Positions 33,829 through 44,301 of a stretch of DNA of 64,000 nt are shown here, piece by piece. Each line of letters starts with the position of its first letter. Positions within the stretch are counted from its first letter, which is position 1. Source of the DNA: Thermogemmata fonticola (GTDB lineage: Bacteria > Planctomycetota > Planctomycetia > Gemmatales > Gemmataceae); the NCBI RefSeq assembly GCF_013694095.1, contig NZ_JACEFB010000008.1:62001-126000 (forward strand), read 5' to 3'. The notes under the pieces are model-generated. The model ran no database searches. It was not told the DNA's origin and was given only the letters and a program-made list of their open reading frames with translations. Both the position numbers and the translations under genes were made by a program.

Positions 33829-36648
33829 ATGGCTTACAATCCCTTCAATTTTTTCCGGCGGAACCAGAAGACGCTCTTCGCCATTTTGACCGTCTTCATC
33901 ATGATCATGTTCACACTCTCCAGCGGCCTGGGAGGGGGGGCGGACTTCTTCGACTGGTTGCCGCAGTGGCTGGGACGGCAGGCGGGCAAGAAAGGGGAGC
34001 ACCTCTGCACCATTGACGGCCGCAAGGTGTACGACGGCCAACTGCGGGAGCTGAACCGGCAACGGGTGATGGCCAACCGCTTCATGAGTCTGGCCGCCCA
34101 GCAGACCATGCTCACCCTCAACGGCGTGGTCAGCGAATTGAGCGGCAAACTCAGTCCGGAAGCCCGCAACATTCTCCAGCAGGTGGCCCAGGAGGAAGGA
34201 TTCCTCCGGTTTTTTGCGAGCAATCCGGAGCTGGCGGTTCAAGTGCCGCAACTGCTGGAGCGGATGAAGGCGAACACAGCGCGGATTCTGTCTCTGCCGG
34301 AGGCCCGCGCGGAGGACAAGGAAGCGGCCCGCGCCAAGATCGCCGCCCTGTCCTTGATGCTCAGCGGCAGCGGAGATCATTACTTCACGAACGTTCCCAA
34401 CCGCAACAGCCGGGACCTGATCGAATTCCTGCTCTGGCAGAAGAAAGCGGATCAATTGGGCATCCGCCTGACGCGCGCCGATGTGGCCCGCTTGATCCAG
34501 GATGAGTTTTACGGCTATTTCCGCTCGGATGTACAAGTGCGCAAGCTGCTCCAGCAGCAGATGGAAGGCTTCCAGATGGAGCGCTGCCTGGATGCCATCG
34601 GGGAGGAGTTTCGGGTGCGTCTGGCCCAAACGGCGCTGTTGGGTTCGCTCAGCCCCCAGATGTCCCAGGAACTGGGCACCGGCTTCCCGGCTTTCCCCAT
34701 TGCCTACGAATTGTTCACGCATTACCGCGATCAGTGCAGCGCCACTACGATGGCGGCAATTCCCGTTCCCGTGGCGAATTTTCTCGACCAGGTGACCCAA
34801 TCGCCCACGGAGGATGAGCTGCGCCGGCTCTTCGAGCAGTACAAGAACAACGATTACAATCCGACGCGCGAGACACCGGGGTTCAAGGAACCTCGGCGCA
34901 TCCGCCTGGCGTACTTCGGGGTCAGCGGCGAGGAGCCGTACTACCGGCAGGCAGCGGAACAATTGCTGCGGCAAGCGGAGGAACAGGCAAAAGTTGGTTC
35001 GGCTTTGACGGTACCTTTGCCGGGTATCTCTCCGGCATGGGTGGCCGGGGCGATAGGGCCGTCGCTGGGAGGTGAATTGCTTCTCCAGCAAGCCTACGCC
35101 CGCTACGAACGGGAGCAGCGAGATACCACGTTGTTCCGCTATCAATCGCCCGGTTTGAGTGTCGAGCGGCTGTCCGAGTCAATGGTGGCACGTCCTGCCA
35201 CGGCCGCTGCGGTCCTGGCCGCGGTCGCGGGACAATCCACCGCCTGGGGCCATCCCGGCGTCAGCGTCACCCTGAGCATAGGCCCGCCGGTCGCTTACGA
35301 GCTGCGGCATCGCATCCGGGGCAGTGTGCCGGTGGTGCTGAGCATGCTCCCCACTCCCTCCCTTTTACCCCAACTTGCAGCAGCCGATGCCGCGTTCCAG
35401 CAAGCGATCCCCCGCCCCCTGCCCCTCGAAGCCGTCCGGCAGCAATTGTCCCAGCAGTTGATCCGCGAGACAGCCCGCCGCTTGGCCTTCGGCGATTCCC
35501 CCACTGCTGTCCCCGGTGCGCCGACCATTCTCGTCGGTGATGTCCAGAAGTTCATCGATGAAGTCCGCAAGCTCTCGAATGACGGGCGGCTCCGACCGTC
35601 GCAAAAAGACAAAATCGCTGAGGTGGAAAAGTACATCCAGGAGTTTGTGACCCGCCGGGGGCTGACCCTGCGCGGCAATCGCGAACCACGCCATGAATGG
35701 AACCTGGAAGACGATCCGGAACTGGCCCCGCTGGTGGTCGCTCAACGGGAAGCGGTGCGTCAAGCGGCCCGCAGCCACGGCGGGACCACCTACATCCCCT
35801 TTGGCCGCTCCTTCTTCTGGCGCGACACTGCCCGGCGCGAAGCCCTCAATACCCTTTATCTGCCGACATACTATCCCGAAGAGCGCTTGGACCCCTTCCG
35901 GCGCCAGACCAGTCCCGAAGGCACAGTGCAATGGATCGTCTGGCGCGTGGAAGAATGGCCCAGCCGCACGCTCACCTACACGGAAGCCCGGCCGATGGTC
36001 CTGGCCGAATGGAAGCGGCAACAAGCCCGCCGGCTCGCGCAGCAGCAAGCGGAAGCGCTCGCCCAGGCCATCCGCAACAACCCCCAAAGCCAGCCCGCGA
36101 CGCTCAAATACGTCGTCGATGATGCACGCCTCGAGTTTGCTGCCCGCTTTGCCGACCCGCAAGCCCGCGACCGCATCCGGCCTTTCCTCATCGAAGGCGT
36201 CGCTCCTCTTTCGACCGTCACCAACCCCACCGCCCAGCCCCTCTTCCCCCTCATTCCGACTGTGCCGCAACCCTTGCATCCCTTCCGCATCGTCCCCAGC
36301 GAAAACGTCAAATATCCTGCCCGCGAGATGGCCCAGGCGCTCCTCGATAAGCGGACCGAACCGCCCAAGACGGTCTTCCTCCTCCACGACGAACCCCGCG
36401 ACCACTTCTACGTTGTGACCATCCTCCAGCGGGATGTCAAAACCCGTCTCGAGTTTGAAAATGCTATCCTCCGCGCCCCGTTCAACGACCCCAACCGCAA
36501 CATGGTCCTCAATAGTTTCCAGCTCCAGATGCGAGAGCGAACCGTGGAATCCGTCCTCGCTCTGCTCAAGCGCGAGTTCCGTTATGAGGAGACGGAAGAG
36601 CAGAAGAAGAAGCTTGACGAGTCCGAGCGCCGCCGGGAGGATACTTGA
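33829..36648 (+). CDS. SurA/PpiD-like membrane-anchored periplasmic protein
   Basis: A 939-residue protein with an N-terminal anchor typical of PpiD-type chaperones: MAYNPFNFFRRNQK then LFAILTVFIMIMFTLSSGLG at about 15-34. The outer part has a SurA-N-like helical region, with a VYDGQLRELNRQRVM element and long amphipathic helices. Segments near 650-720 and 840-900 resemble parvulin-domain borders, but no clear parvulin active site (the two His and a Cys/Asp) can be seen. It is about 50% longer than E. coli PpiD. A Lys/Glu-rich tail ends the protein. GGGGAA lies just before the ATG at 33829. Periplasmic folding assistance is a reasonable but unproven role. Confidence 0.68.
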   Translation: MAYNPFNFFRRNQKTLFAILTVFIMIMFTLSSGLGGGADFFDWLPQWLGRQAGKKGEHLCTIDGRKVYDGQLRELNRQRVMANRFMSLAAQQTMLTLNGVVSELSGKLSPEARNILQQVAQEEGFLRFFASNPELAVQVPQLLERMKANTARILSLPEARAEDKEAARAKIAALSLMLSGSGDHYFTNVPNRNSRDLIEFLLWQKKADQLGIRLTRADVARLIQDEFYGYFRSDVQVRKLLQQQMEGFQMERCLDAIGEEFRVRLAQTALLGSLSPQMSQELGTGFPAFPIAYELFTHYRDQCSATTMAAIPVPVANFLDQVTQSPTEDELRRLFEQYKNNDYNPTRETPGFKEPRRIRLAYFGVSGEEPYYRQAAEQLLRQAEEQAKVGSALTVPLPGISPAWVAGAIGPSLGGELLLQQAYARYEREQRDTTLFRYQSPGLSVERLSESMVARPATAAAVLAAVAGQSTAWGHPGVSVTLSIGPPVAYELRHRIRGSVPVVLSMLPTPSLLPQLAAADAAFQQAIPRPLPLEAVRQQLSQQLIRETARRLAFGDSPTAVPGAPTILVGDVQKFIDEVRKLSNDGRLRPSQKDKIAEVEKYIQEFVTRRGLTLRGNREPRHEWNLEDDPELAPLVVAQREAVRQAARSHGGTTYIPFGRSFFWRDTARREALNTLYLPTYYPEERLDPFRRQTSPEGTVQWIVWRVEEWPSRTLTYTEARPMVLAEWKRQQARRLAQQQAEALAQAIRNNPQSQPATLKYVVDDARLEFAARFADPQARDRIRPFLIEGVAPLSTVTNPTAQPLFPLIPTVPQPLHPFRIVPSENVKYPAREMAQALLDKRTEPPKTVFLLHDEPRDHFYVVTILQRDVKTRLEFENAILRAPFNDPNRNMVLNSFQLQMRERTVESVLALLKREFRYEETEEQKKKLDESERRREDT

Positions 36649-37040
36649 CCTTCCTTTCTCTCCCCGCCAAGCCGCTACGGATACCTGGGGGCGCCCCGCA
36701 ACCTCAACCCACGGTCCACCCAGATGCCGGCCGGCAAGGTCAGCCCGCATCCCGACCGTGTGGCTTCCTTTTCTTTTTCCCGGAAACACAACCTCAAGAG
36801 TTGTCCACCCCAGCGAACCCAGGAACAAAGCGGCCGACTCAGGGTGGCCAACTTTTGCCTGAGGTGAGCAGGGGGAGTGGTACCCACTCAGGGACCGGCG
36901 AGGCGAGTTATGGCCGAGGGAGAACGGCTGTTTTTTTGCTGCAACGGTTGGCCGCCGTCCTCAGCCTTGTTACAAAAACACCAAATGATCCCCCCTGAAA
37001 AGTTCCCATTCATCCTCGGAAGTGGCGGAGAACCATTTCT
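36649..37040. other. Intergenic region upstream of the giant haem protein gene
   Basis: In these 392 bases I find no gene. Short T-runs occur near 36770 and 36930 (TTTTTTT). No hairpin of note and no clear promoter pair. Confidence 0.35.
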
Positions 37041-40000
37041 ATGGCACGCAACACGATGGCGAGCCAGCGCACATGGTGGCGACGGGGAAGCTGGCTGGCT
37101 GCGGTGATGGTCATCCTGGCAGCGGGGTTCCGCTTGGGCGGGTCTGTGTCCAAAGCGGGGTCCCAAACCCCGGCTGTTCCCCCAACCGGCTCCCAAACCC
37201 TAGCTGCTGCTCAACCCCAACCTCCAGCCGCCCTGCTCCCCTTCCGCCTGGAAAAAGGGGACCACATCTGCATCATCGGCAACACCCTCGCGGACCGCTT
37301 GCAACATGACGGCTGGCTGGAAACCTTCCTCTACGCCCGCCATCCGCAGCATAATCTCATCATCCGCAACCTGGGCTTTTCCGGCGATGAGATCACCCTC
37401 CGCCTGCGCTCGCAAGACTTCGGCACCCCGGATCAATGGCTTTACGGTTCGGCTCCGATTCCGAATCCCAAGGCGATTGCGGACCCCAAGGTGGTTCGGG
37501 CCAACCGCTTCGAGTTGACGCAGACGCGGGCCGATGTGATTTTCGCCTTTTTCGGCGCGAACGAGTCCTGGGCCGGCGAAAAAGGATTGAACAAGTTCCA
37601 AAACGATCTGGAGCAATGGCTGCGGCACACGCTGGCCCAAAAGTACAATGGCCGAAGCGCTCCCCGCGTGGTCCTGTTTTCCCCGATCGCGGTGGAGGAC
37701 CACCGCTCCCCGCATCTGCCCACTGGTGAAGCCGTCGTGCGGCGCAACCGCCAGCTCCAGCAGTACACCCAAGCCATGCAGGAAGTGGCCGCCCGCCACA
37801 AGGTCCCGTGCATCGATCTGTTCACTCCGACACTGGCTCTGTATGCTCAAGTCAAACGCCCGCTGACCATCAACGGCATCCATCTGACTGAAGAAGGCCA
37901 TCGCAAACTGGCGGAGATCATCGACGCCGCCCTCTTCACACCGCCGAATCAACCCTACACGCCACCGGAGGAAGCCCTGCTGGCCCGCATCCGGCCCGCT
38001 GTCCAGGACAAAGCCTTCCACTGGTTCCAGCGCTACCGCGTCACGGACGGTTATTCCACCTATGGCGGACGGGCTTTCCTCAAATTCGTCAACGGGCAGA
38101 CCAATTACGAAGTGATTCAGCGCGAGCTGGAAATCCTCGACATCATGACCCACAACCGGGACAAAGTCATCTGGGAGGCGGCCCAAGGGCGCACGGCCCA
38201 ACCCGATGACAGCAACCTGCCGCCATTTGTTCCCGTCATTACGAATAAGCCCGGCCCCCTTCCCGGCGGCAAACATGTTTTCCTTTCGGGCGAAGAAGCC
38301 ATCGGCAAGATGACCATCGGCAAAGGATTGAAAGTCCAACTCTTCGCTGATGAAAAAATGTTCCCGGAGTTGGTCAATCCCGTGCAGATGGCCTTTGATC
38401 CGCAAGGCCGGCTCTGGGTCGCCGTCTGGCCGCTCTACCCCCACTGGAAGCCGGGCGAACCATACAACGATAAGTTGCTGATCCTGGAAGACACCAACGG
38501 GGACGGCAAGGCGGATCGATGCACCGTCTTTGCCGATCGCTTGCAGAATCCTACCGGCTTCGAGTTCTACAACGGCGGCGTCATCGTGGCCCAAGCCCCG
38601 GACCTGATGTTCCTCAAGGATACCGACGGAGACGGCAAGGCGGATGTCTATGAACGCATCCTCCACGGTCTGGATACGGCAGATACCCACCACACAGCCA
38701 ACAGCTTCGTCTACGATCCCGGCGGAGCCTTGTATTTCCAGGAAGGCACATTCCATCACACGCAGGTGGAAGACCCCTACGGACCTCCGAAGCGTTCGGC
38801 CAATGCCGCCGTGTTCCGATACGAACCCCGCACCCACAAGTTTGAAGTCTATATTTCCTTCGCCTTTGCTAATCCCCACGGGCATGTTTTTGATCGCTGG
38901 GGACAGGACATTGTCATCGACGGAACGGGGGCGCAGCCGTATCACGCCACCCTCTTCAGCGGTTATCTCCCCTTCCCGCACAAGCACGCCCGCCCGCCCC
39001 AGGTGTACCAGCAGCGGACTCGCCCCTCCGGCGGGATGGAGCTGCTCTCCAGCCAGCATTTCCCCCCGGAATTCGAGGGGAATCTGATCGTCACCAACTG
39101 CATCGGTTTCCAGGGGCTGCTCCGCTATCGCCTCAGCGACGACGGCGCCAGCTTCAAGGGACAGGAACTGGAACCGATCCTCTCCAGCAGCGATCCGAAC
39201 TTCCGGCCGGTCGATGCCAAAGTCGGCCCGGATGGCGCCCTGTACTTCCTCGACTGGCACAATCCGATCATCGGCCACATGCAACACAATCTGCGGGACC
39301 CCAGCCGGGATCGGAGCCACGGGCGGGTCTATCGGGTCACCTACCACGGCCGGCCTTTGTCCAACTCCCCCCGCATAGCCGGCGAGCCGATCGACCATCT
39401 CGTGGCCTTGCTCCAGCACCCGGAGGACCGCGTTCGCTATCGGGTGCGGATTGAGCTGGGCAGCCGGGAGACGGCGGCTGTACTGGCGGCACTCCAGAAA
39501 TGGCTCGCCCGTTTGGACAAGAAGGACCCCAATTACGAACATGCCCGCCTGGAGGCGCTCTGGGTCCATCAGTGGCATAATGTGGTCAATCCGGAGTTAT
39601 TACAAGAGGTGCTGCATTCGCCGGAGTTCCGGGCACGTGCCGCTGCGGTGCGGGTCCTGACTGCCTGGCGGGATCGCCTGCCGCAAGCTCTGGATTGGCT
39701 CCGCGCCGCCATCAACGATCCGCATCCCCGCGTCCGCCTGGAAGCCGTGCGCTCCCTGAGCTTCTTCCCCGGTGCGGAAGCCCTGCCCATTCTCGCGGAT
39801 GTGCTAGCCCATCCCGACGACCCATACATCCGCTTCGTCTTCCGGGAAACCCTCCGCGCCTTGGAACTCGACCTGGGGGTGAGCGGAGGCGGCGGAGGGA
39901 TCGCCACGGTCCTGGCCAAGATGTTAGCAACTGGCAAAGTACCTCCGGAACGCCGAGCGGCTTATGTGGAAACCGTCTGCCGCCAGGGAACCGCCGCCGA

Positions 40001-41573
40001 TTTGCAGGTCATCTGGAATACCATTGTGGCGGACGCCCAGCAACCGCCGGCCTTGCGCCGCCTGGCTTTGGAGGGGTTGTACGATGCGGCCATGACCCGC
40101 GGCGTCCAGCCTCAAACCCCCGGGGATTTGTCCCCCTTGCTCCGTGCCACGGACCTGGAACTGCGTGCCGCCGCGGTACGGCTGGCCGGAGCCTGGAAGA
40201 TTGCCATCGTGGCGATCCGTACCCTGGCGGAGGAATCAACCCAACCCTTGCCCGTACGCTTGGCGGCGGTGGAAGCCCTAGGCCGTGCGGGGGATGCCGA
40301 CTCGCTAACGGTGTTGCGCCGCTTGGGGCAGAATGCCCAGCCCTTGCGCTTGCGCTGCACAGCGTTGGCTGCCCTGGTCCGCCACGATCTGGACGGTGCG
40401 GCGAACCTCGCGGCGGCAGCCCTGCAACACGTCGCCGATACGGACGATGCTGCCCCCCTTCTCGATGCGTTCCTCACCCGCAAGGGCGGGCCGGAAAAAC
40501 TGGCCGCGGCCCTCCAGCGCACGCCCCCTGTCACCGATGCCGCCAAACTGCTGCTGCGCTATCTCTACACCGCTGGCCGCTCGGACCGCGAGCTGACCGA
40601 CGTGCTGAGCAAAGCGGCAGGACTCAGCGGCGAATTCAAGCCTCCCACCCCGGCGCAAATCAAAGAACTGGCCGCTGAAGTGCTGGCGAAAGGCGACCCG
40701 GCCCGCGGAGAGCGACTCTTCCGCCGAGCGGACCTCGGTTGCTTCAAATGCCACGCTTTGCAAAGGGCCGGCGGCAATGTCGGACCGGAACTGACCGCCC
40801 TGGGAGGTTCCTCACCCGTGGACTACGTCGTGGCCTCCGTTCTCGATCCCAATGCGGCTATCAAGGAACAATACACCACCCGCATCATCACCACCGTGGA
40901 GGAAACGGTCATCACCGGCATTGTCGTAAGTCGGGATGACCAGCGGGTCCTGCTCCGCGATGCGACCGGCAAGCTCCTGACCATTCCGGTCAAGGACATC
41001 GAATCGGAACGCGAGGGCCGCTCTCTGATGCCCGAAGGCCTCACCCGCTTCCTGACGCATCAGGAACTGCTCGATCTGTGCCGCTTCCTGGCGGAGTTGG
41101 GCCGGCCTGGCCCTTACGCTGTCTCTACCACGCCGACCGTGCAACGCTGGCGCATTCTCCGGCCGCGCGACCCCGCCCTGCTCCGCGATGTCCCCAGCGA
41201 TGCCGTCTTCCAGCGACTTGTGCTCGCCGCCGATCCCGCGGCGTGGGAAGCGGCGTATGCCACCGTTTCCGGCCATCTGCCCCTAGAAGAACTCCGCCGT
41301 CCGGGCAGTCCCAACATCGTCTATGCCCAAGGAGAAGTGGAATTGGCCAACAATGGCCCGCTTCTCTTCCGCATCGAAGGACCGGTGCAACGGGCGTGGA
41401 TCGATGGCCGGACCCTGAACATGCAGGGGAATACTCCGGTTCGCCTGACAGCGGGCCGACACCGACTCACTTTGCGACTAGACCTTTCGCGCGAACCGCC
41501 CGGCGCCATCCGCGTCACGGTCACAAAACCGGAGGGAGCCGCCGTCCATTACGAAGTCGTCGGCGGACCTTAA
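37041..41573 (+). CDS. Multi-domain PVC-type CxxCH haem protein (SGNH, beta-propeller dehydrogenase, HEAT, cytochrome c)
   Basis: A 1510-residue exported protein. A signal peptide (residues about 14-32) is followed by a Pro-rich linker and an SGNH/GDSL-like domain at about 70-300 (HICIIGNTLADR, NLGFSGDE, FGANESWAG, IHLTEEGH). In it GNTL replaces the GDSL Ser and Asn-Gly-Ile-His replaces the Asp-x-x-His. Residues about 400-770 form a PQQ-type or 'membrane-bound dehydrogenase' propeller (FDPQGRLWVAVWP, DTNGDGKADRC, VGPDGALYFLDWHNP). HEAT-like repeats follow at 790-1180. A single haem site, Cys1234, Cys1237 and His1238 (CFKCH), lies at the start of the cytochrome c domain, and a beta domain ends the protein. 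Such fusions are common in planctomycetes; substrates are unknown. GGAG lies 10 bases upstream. Confidence 0.88.
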   Translation: MARNTMASQRTWWRRGSWLAAVMVILAAGFRLGGSVSKAGSQTPAVPPTGSQTLAAAQPQPPAALLPFRLEKGDHICIIGNTLADRLQHDGWLETFLYARHPQHNLIIRNLGFSGDEITLRLRSQDFGTPDQWLYGSAPIPNPKAIADPKVVRANRFELTQTRADVIFAFFGANESWAGEKGLNKFQNDLEQWLRHTLAQKYNGRSAPRVVLFSPIAVEDHRSPHLPTGEAVVRRNRQLQQYTQAMQEVAARHKVPCIDLFTPTLALYAQVKRPLTINGIHLTEEGHRKLAEIIDAALFTPPNQPYTPPEEALLARIRPAVQDKAFHWFQRYRVTDGYSTYGGRAFLKFVNGQTNYEVIQRELEILDIMTHNRDKVIWEAAQGRTAQPDDSNLPPFVPVITNKPGPLPGGKHVFLSGEEAIGKMTIGKGLKVQLFADEKMFPELVNPVQMAFDPQGRLWVAVWPLYPHWKPGEPYNDKLLILEDTNGDGKADRCTVFADRLQNPTGFEFYNGGVIVAQAPDLMFLKDTDGDGKADVYERILHGLDTADTHHTANSFVYDPGGALYFQEGTFHHTQVEDPYGPPKRSANAAVFRYEPRTHKFEVYISFAFANPHGHVFDRWGQDIVIDGTGAQPYHATLFSGYLPFPHKHARPPQVYQQRTRPSGGMELLSSQHFPPEFEGNLIVTNCIGFQGLLRYRLSDDGASFKGQELEPILSSSDPNFRPVDAKVGPDGALYFLDWHNPIIGHMQHNLRDPSRDRSHGRVYRVTYHGRPLSNSPRIAGEPIDHLVALLQHPEDRVRYRVRIELGSRETAAVLAALQKWLARLDKKDPNYEHARLEALWVHQWHNVVNPELLQEVLHSPEFRARAAAVRVLTAWRDRLPQALDWLRAAINDPHPRVRLEAVRSLSFFPGAEALPILADVLAHPDDPYIRFVFRETLRALELDLGVSGGGGGIATVLAKMLATGKVPPERRAAYVETVCRQGTAADLQVIWNTIVADAQQPPALRRLALEGLYDAAMTRGVQPQTPGDLSPLLRATDLELRAAAVRLAGAWKIAIVAIRTLAEESTQPLPVRLAAVEALGRAGDADSLTVLRRLGQNAQPLRLRCTALAALVRHDLDGAANLAAAALQHVADTDDAAPLLDAFLTRKGGPEKLAAALQRTPPVTDAAKLLLRYLYTAGRSDRELTDVLSKAAGLSGEFKPPTPAQIKELAAEVLAKGDPARGERLFRRADLGCFKCHALQRAGGNVGPELTALGGSSPVDYVVASVLDPNAAIKEQYTTRIITTVEETVITGIVVSRDDQRVLLRDATGKLLTIPVKDIESEREGRSLMPEGLTRFLTHQELLDLCRFLAELGRPGPYAVSTTPTVQRWRILRPRDPALLRDVPSDAVFQRLVLAADPAAWEAAYATVSGHLPLEELRRPGSPNIVYAQGEVELANNGPLLFRIEGPVQRAWIDGRTLNMQGNTPVRLTAGRHRLTLRLDLSREPPGAIRVTVTKPEGAAVHYEVVGGP

Positions 41574-41602
41574 GCCCCGGTTGTCCATCCCCAACACCCA
41601 GG

Positions 41603-41620
41603 GGGGAACCTTTATTCCCC
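41603..41620. terminator. Short hairpin in convergent intergenic region
   Basis: GGGGAA (41603-41608) pairs with TTCCCC (41615-41620) across a 6-base loop. A related sequence, GGGGAACGTTTAGCCC, recurs at 41642-41657. It lies between the haem protein gene and the convergent sulfatase gene and has no T-run. Confidence 0.35.
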
Positions 41621-41713
41621 TGCCTATCCCTAACAGTTAGCGGGGAACGTTTAGCCCTTCACGAAACTGCTAGCGGAGCCGGAGAAGGGTTGGACTTCTT
41701 CCGAAGCAGGGCT

Positions 41714-43093
41714 TCACTTCTTTTTGAGAGGCGGGAGGCCGCCATTGGGGCTGAGGCGCTTCCACCAGTCCGGCCCTTCCGCCTCGACCTGGGCATTGAT
41801 CCGGGCAAGTTCTTCGCGCAATTCCTGGAAGATTTTCGGCTCCTTGTCTCGCAGATTTGTGGTTTCCCCGGGGTCGTTTTTGAGGTTGTACAGCTCAAAT
41901 TTCTGGAAGTCGCGCGAGGCGAGCAGTTTCCAGTCGCCGCGGCGCAGGGCCAAATGCAGATCGTAGGGAGCCATGTCCAGCCGCCAATAGAGCGGGATCG
42001 GCCGCTCCACCGCCGTGGCTTTTCCGGTCAGCACAGGCAGGATATCCACGCCGTCGAGCACCCGGTCCTTGGGAGGTTGCACGCCCGCTAGCCGCAGGAC
42101 AGTCGGGAACAAATCGGAGCCGATCACGGGGACATCGCAGGTGGTGTTGGGTGGAATATGTCCCGGCCAGCGTGCTATGCCTGGAACGCGGATGCCCCCT
42201 TCATACAGAGCACGCTTTCGCCCGCGCAAGCCTCCGACGGAACCACGGGGCAGGCCCTTGATCCCGGTCCCTTCCGGCCCATTATCCGAGGTGAAGAATA
42301 CAAACGTGTTATCCGCTAACTTGAGTTGCTCCAGAGCTTGCATCAGCATCCCGAAGGCATGATCCATTTGGGTAACATTGCCGTGATGTTGGCGAATTTC
42401 TGGATCGGAAAAACGTTCGTAAGGCTTCTGGAACTGCGGGTCCGTCGCGATGGGAAGATGCGGCTCATGGGTCCATACCGCCAGGAAGAACGGTTTGGAT
42501 CGGTCGCGGTGTTCTCGCAGCCAGCGGATCGCCTCCTCCACAACCAGGATCGCCGAGTAGCCTTCCCACGGCCCCACCGGCTTGCCATTGCGCACGAAAT
42601 TGTTGGGGTTGTGATGGCTCGGTGCCGCATTGTTCTGAGTCGCCAGCCACCAGTTGTACCCATGATCGTTCGGCTGGGGATGGGCCGGATTGTTGAACTT
42701 ACCATTGAGATGCCACTTCCCCACATGGCAAGTGTCGTAGCCGTGCTCACGCAACAGTTTCGGCAGGGCTAGCTCACTGCTGCGCAAGTGCACTTCCGAG
42801 CCTTGCTGAATCCAGGTGAAAACGCCATTGCGGTACGGCGTCCGCCCCGTCAGAATCGCGGAACGCGACGGGGAGCAGACGGCGCTAGCGGCGTAACACT
42901 GGGTCAAACGCACCCCTTGCTTGGCAAAAGCATCGAGATGAGGCGTATGCATGGCGGGATGGCCGTAACACCCCAGGTCCCCCCATCCCAAATCATCTGC
43001 CAGGAAAATGACCACGTTGGGCCGGGTCTCCGCTGCCACTCCGCTTGTCCCCCAGGCCAGGCTCCCCGCCAGGATCATCCACCAGCGCAGCAT
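41714..43093 (-). CDS. Type I sulfatase (arylsulfatase family)
   Basis: A 459-residue exported sulfatase that hydrolyses sulfate esters. A signal peptide (residues 1-21, ending SGVAAE) precedes the alkaline-phosphatase-like fold. Metal ligands Asp33 and Asp34 are in FLADDLGWGD. The C-x-P-x-R sulfatase signature is CSPSRSAILTGR, in which Cys73 is converted to formylglycine. HVGKWHLNG and TSDNGPEGTG contain further catalytic and metal residues. All look intact. The substrate (for example sulfated polysaccharides) is not predictable. GGGAGGAAG lies just before the ATG at 43093. The SUMF1-domain protein in this window is unlikely to be its activating enzyme because it lacks the Cys pair. Confidence 0.94.
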   Translation of the reverse strand: MLRWWMILAGSLAWGTSGVAAETRPNVVIFLADDLGWGDLGCYGHPAMHTPHLDAFAKQGVRLTQCYAASAVCSPSRSAILTGRTPYRNGVFTWIQQGSEVHLRSSELALPKLLREHGYDTCHVGKWHLNGKFNNPAHPQPNDHGYNWWLATQNNAAPSHHNPNNFVRNGKPVGPWEGYSAILVVEEAIRWLREHRDRSKPFFLAVWTHEPHLPIATDPQFQKPYERFSDPEIRQHHGNVTQMDHAFGMLMQALEQLKLADNTFVFFTSDNGPEGTGIKGLPRGSVGGLRGRKRALYEGGIRVPGIARWPGHIPPNTTCDVPVIGSDLFPTVLRLAGVQPPKDRVLDGVDILPVLTGKATAVERPIPLYWRLDMAPYDLHLALRRGDWKLLASRDFQKFELYNLKNDPGETTNLRDKEPKIFQELREELARINAQVEAEGPDWWKRLSPNGGLPPLKKK

Positions 43094-43372
43094 CGCTTCC
43101 TCCCTCTGGTCTCCACAGGCTGAAGAAAGGCGGCCACTTGACCAACGTCCACCATTATGCCTGAACCAACAGTGACAGGGAAAGGAAATTTTGGCTCGGC
43201 TTCTCGCTTGAGGAATAACCGATTCCGCGGGAGGAAAGCGGTTCACAAATGCGGTGGCAAGTCGAGAACCCGACGGAGCCGGAGGAGGGGGAATCGCGGG
43301 TCTGAGGGACCAATCGTATCCAATCGGTCGTGTCCGGGGTAGCTTGTGCCCTCCGTCGGCGCTGGAATCTGC

Positions 43373-44269
43373 TCACCAATCAGGAGTAAAGACTTCTCCG
43401 CCGTTGCGCGTCTGGATGGCGTACCACACCGGCAGGCTGATGGAATTGTTGATGCTGTGCACGGAACCGTCGGCAAACAGGCAGTTCAGACCCATCGGAT
43501 GGCGGCTGTAAAAGTCCTCGATGTGAGCGGAGGGGCTGTTCGGTTCATGATCCCCCCGGCCGAGCACCAGCACCGGATGGTGTTCATGCTGGCTGGGGTC
43601 CCGGCGGTAAGGAACCTCCACTCCCGGCGGCGCCCCGACCCACGTGGACAAAGCAATGTCGCTGCTGCGCTCCCCGACGATATACGTATTGCTCAGGCCA
43701 TCGGTCATATCCCCGAAGCGCACCCGGCTGTTGCGGTAAAATGTGCCGTTGCCCCGCCCGACCTCATCCTCTAGCTCGTTGGTGCCGAACACGCCGATGT
43801 AATTCCCGTGGGCCAGATTCATGACTGCGCCTGACGTAGTGAAGACCCCGATTGAACTGTCCGAAGGACAGAGGAACACCTTCAAACTTTGCGTGCGAAC
43901 CGCATCATGCATCGGGGCTGCTATCGGGGCATTGAAATTGATCTGCCGGCGGAGATTCTCCTGCTCCAGGTCCGCCAGCAAAAACGCCGCCCATCCCCAT
44001 CCCGGACCCGCTTCATCCTCCGCCGAGGCCAGTACGGAGGGAACTGCACTCTGATACCCCGGCGGCAGCATCCCGAAACGGTCGTGATAATTGTGCAGCG
44101 CCAAACCAATCTGTTTGAGATTGTTCTTGCATTGCAGCCGGGAAGCCGCCTCCCGCACCTTTTGGACCGCGGGCAGCAACAAGCCAATCAGAATCGCGAT
44201 GATCGCTATCACCACCAGCAATTCAATGAGAGTGAAACCGCGTCGCATAAGAGCAACCATGTCCCACAT
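43373..44269 (-). CDS. DUF1559 prepilin-like protein
   Basis: A 298-residue prepilin-like protein. The leader ([11 protein letters not shown]) precedes the processing site [19 protein letters not shown] and the helix continuing to [27 protein letters not shown] and the C-terminal [18 protein letters not shown] are family signatures. The outer domain is shorter than in the paralogue at 29318. Three in-frame starts are possible (44269, 44260, 44248) and none has a clear ribosome binding site; the last gives the most typical N-terminus (MRRGFTL). A sigma70-type promoter lies 33-61 bases upstream of the first start. Confidence 0.92.
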   Translation of the reverse strand: MWDMVALMRRGFTLIELLVVIAIIAILIGLLLPAVQKVREAASRLQCKNNLKQIGLALHNYHDRFGMLPPGYQSAVPSVLASAEDEAGPGWGWAAFLLADLEQENLRRQINFNAPIAAPMHDAVRTQSLKVFLCPSDSSIGVFTTSGAVMNLAHGNYIGVFGTNELEDEVGRGNGTFYRNSRVRFGDMTDGLSNTYIVGERSSDIALSTWVGAPPGVEVPYRRDPSQHEHHPVLVLGRGDHEPNSPSAHIEDFYSRHPMGLNCLFADGSVHSINNSISLPVWYAIQTRNGGEVFTPDW

Positions 44270-44301
44270 CCGTCGATGAAGGTGATACTATGATAACCCT
44301 A

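Noticed and set aside
37200-39578. A 792-codon open frame opposite the giant haem protein gene
   Set aside because: It lies entirely antisense to a gene with clear domains; such long shadows are expected in high-GC DNA.
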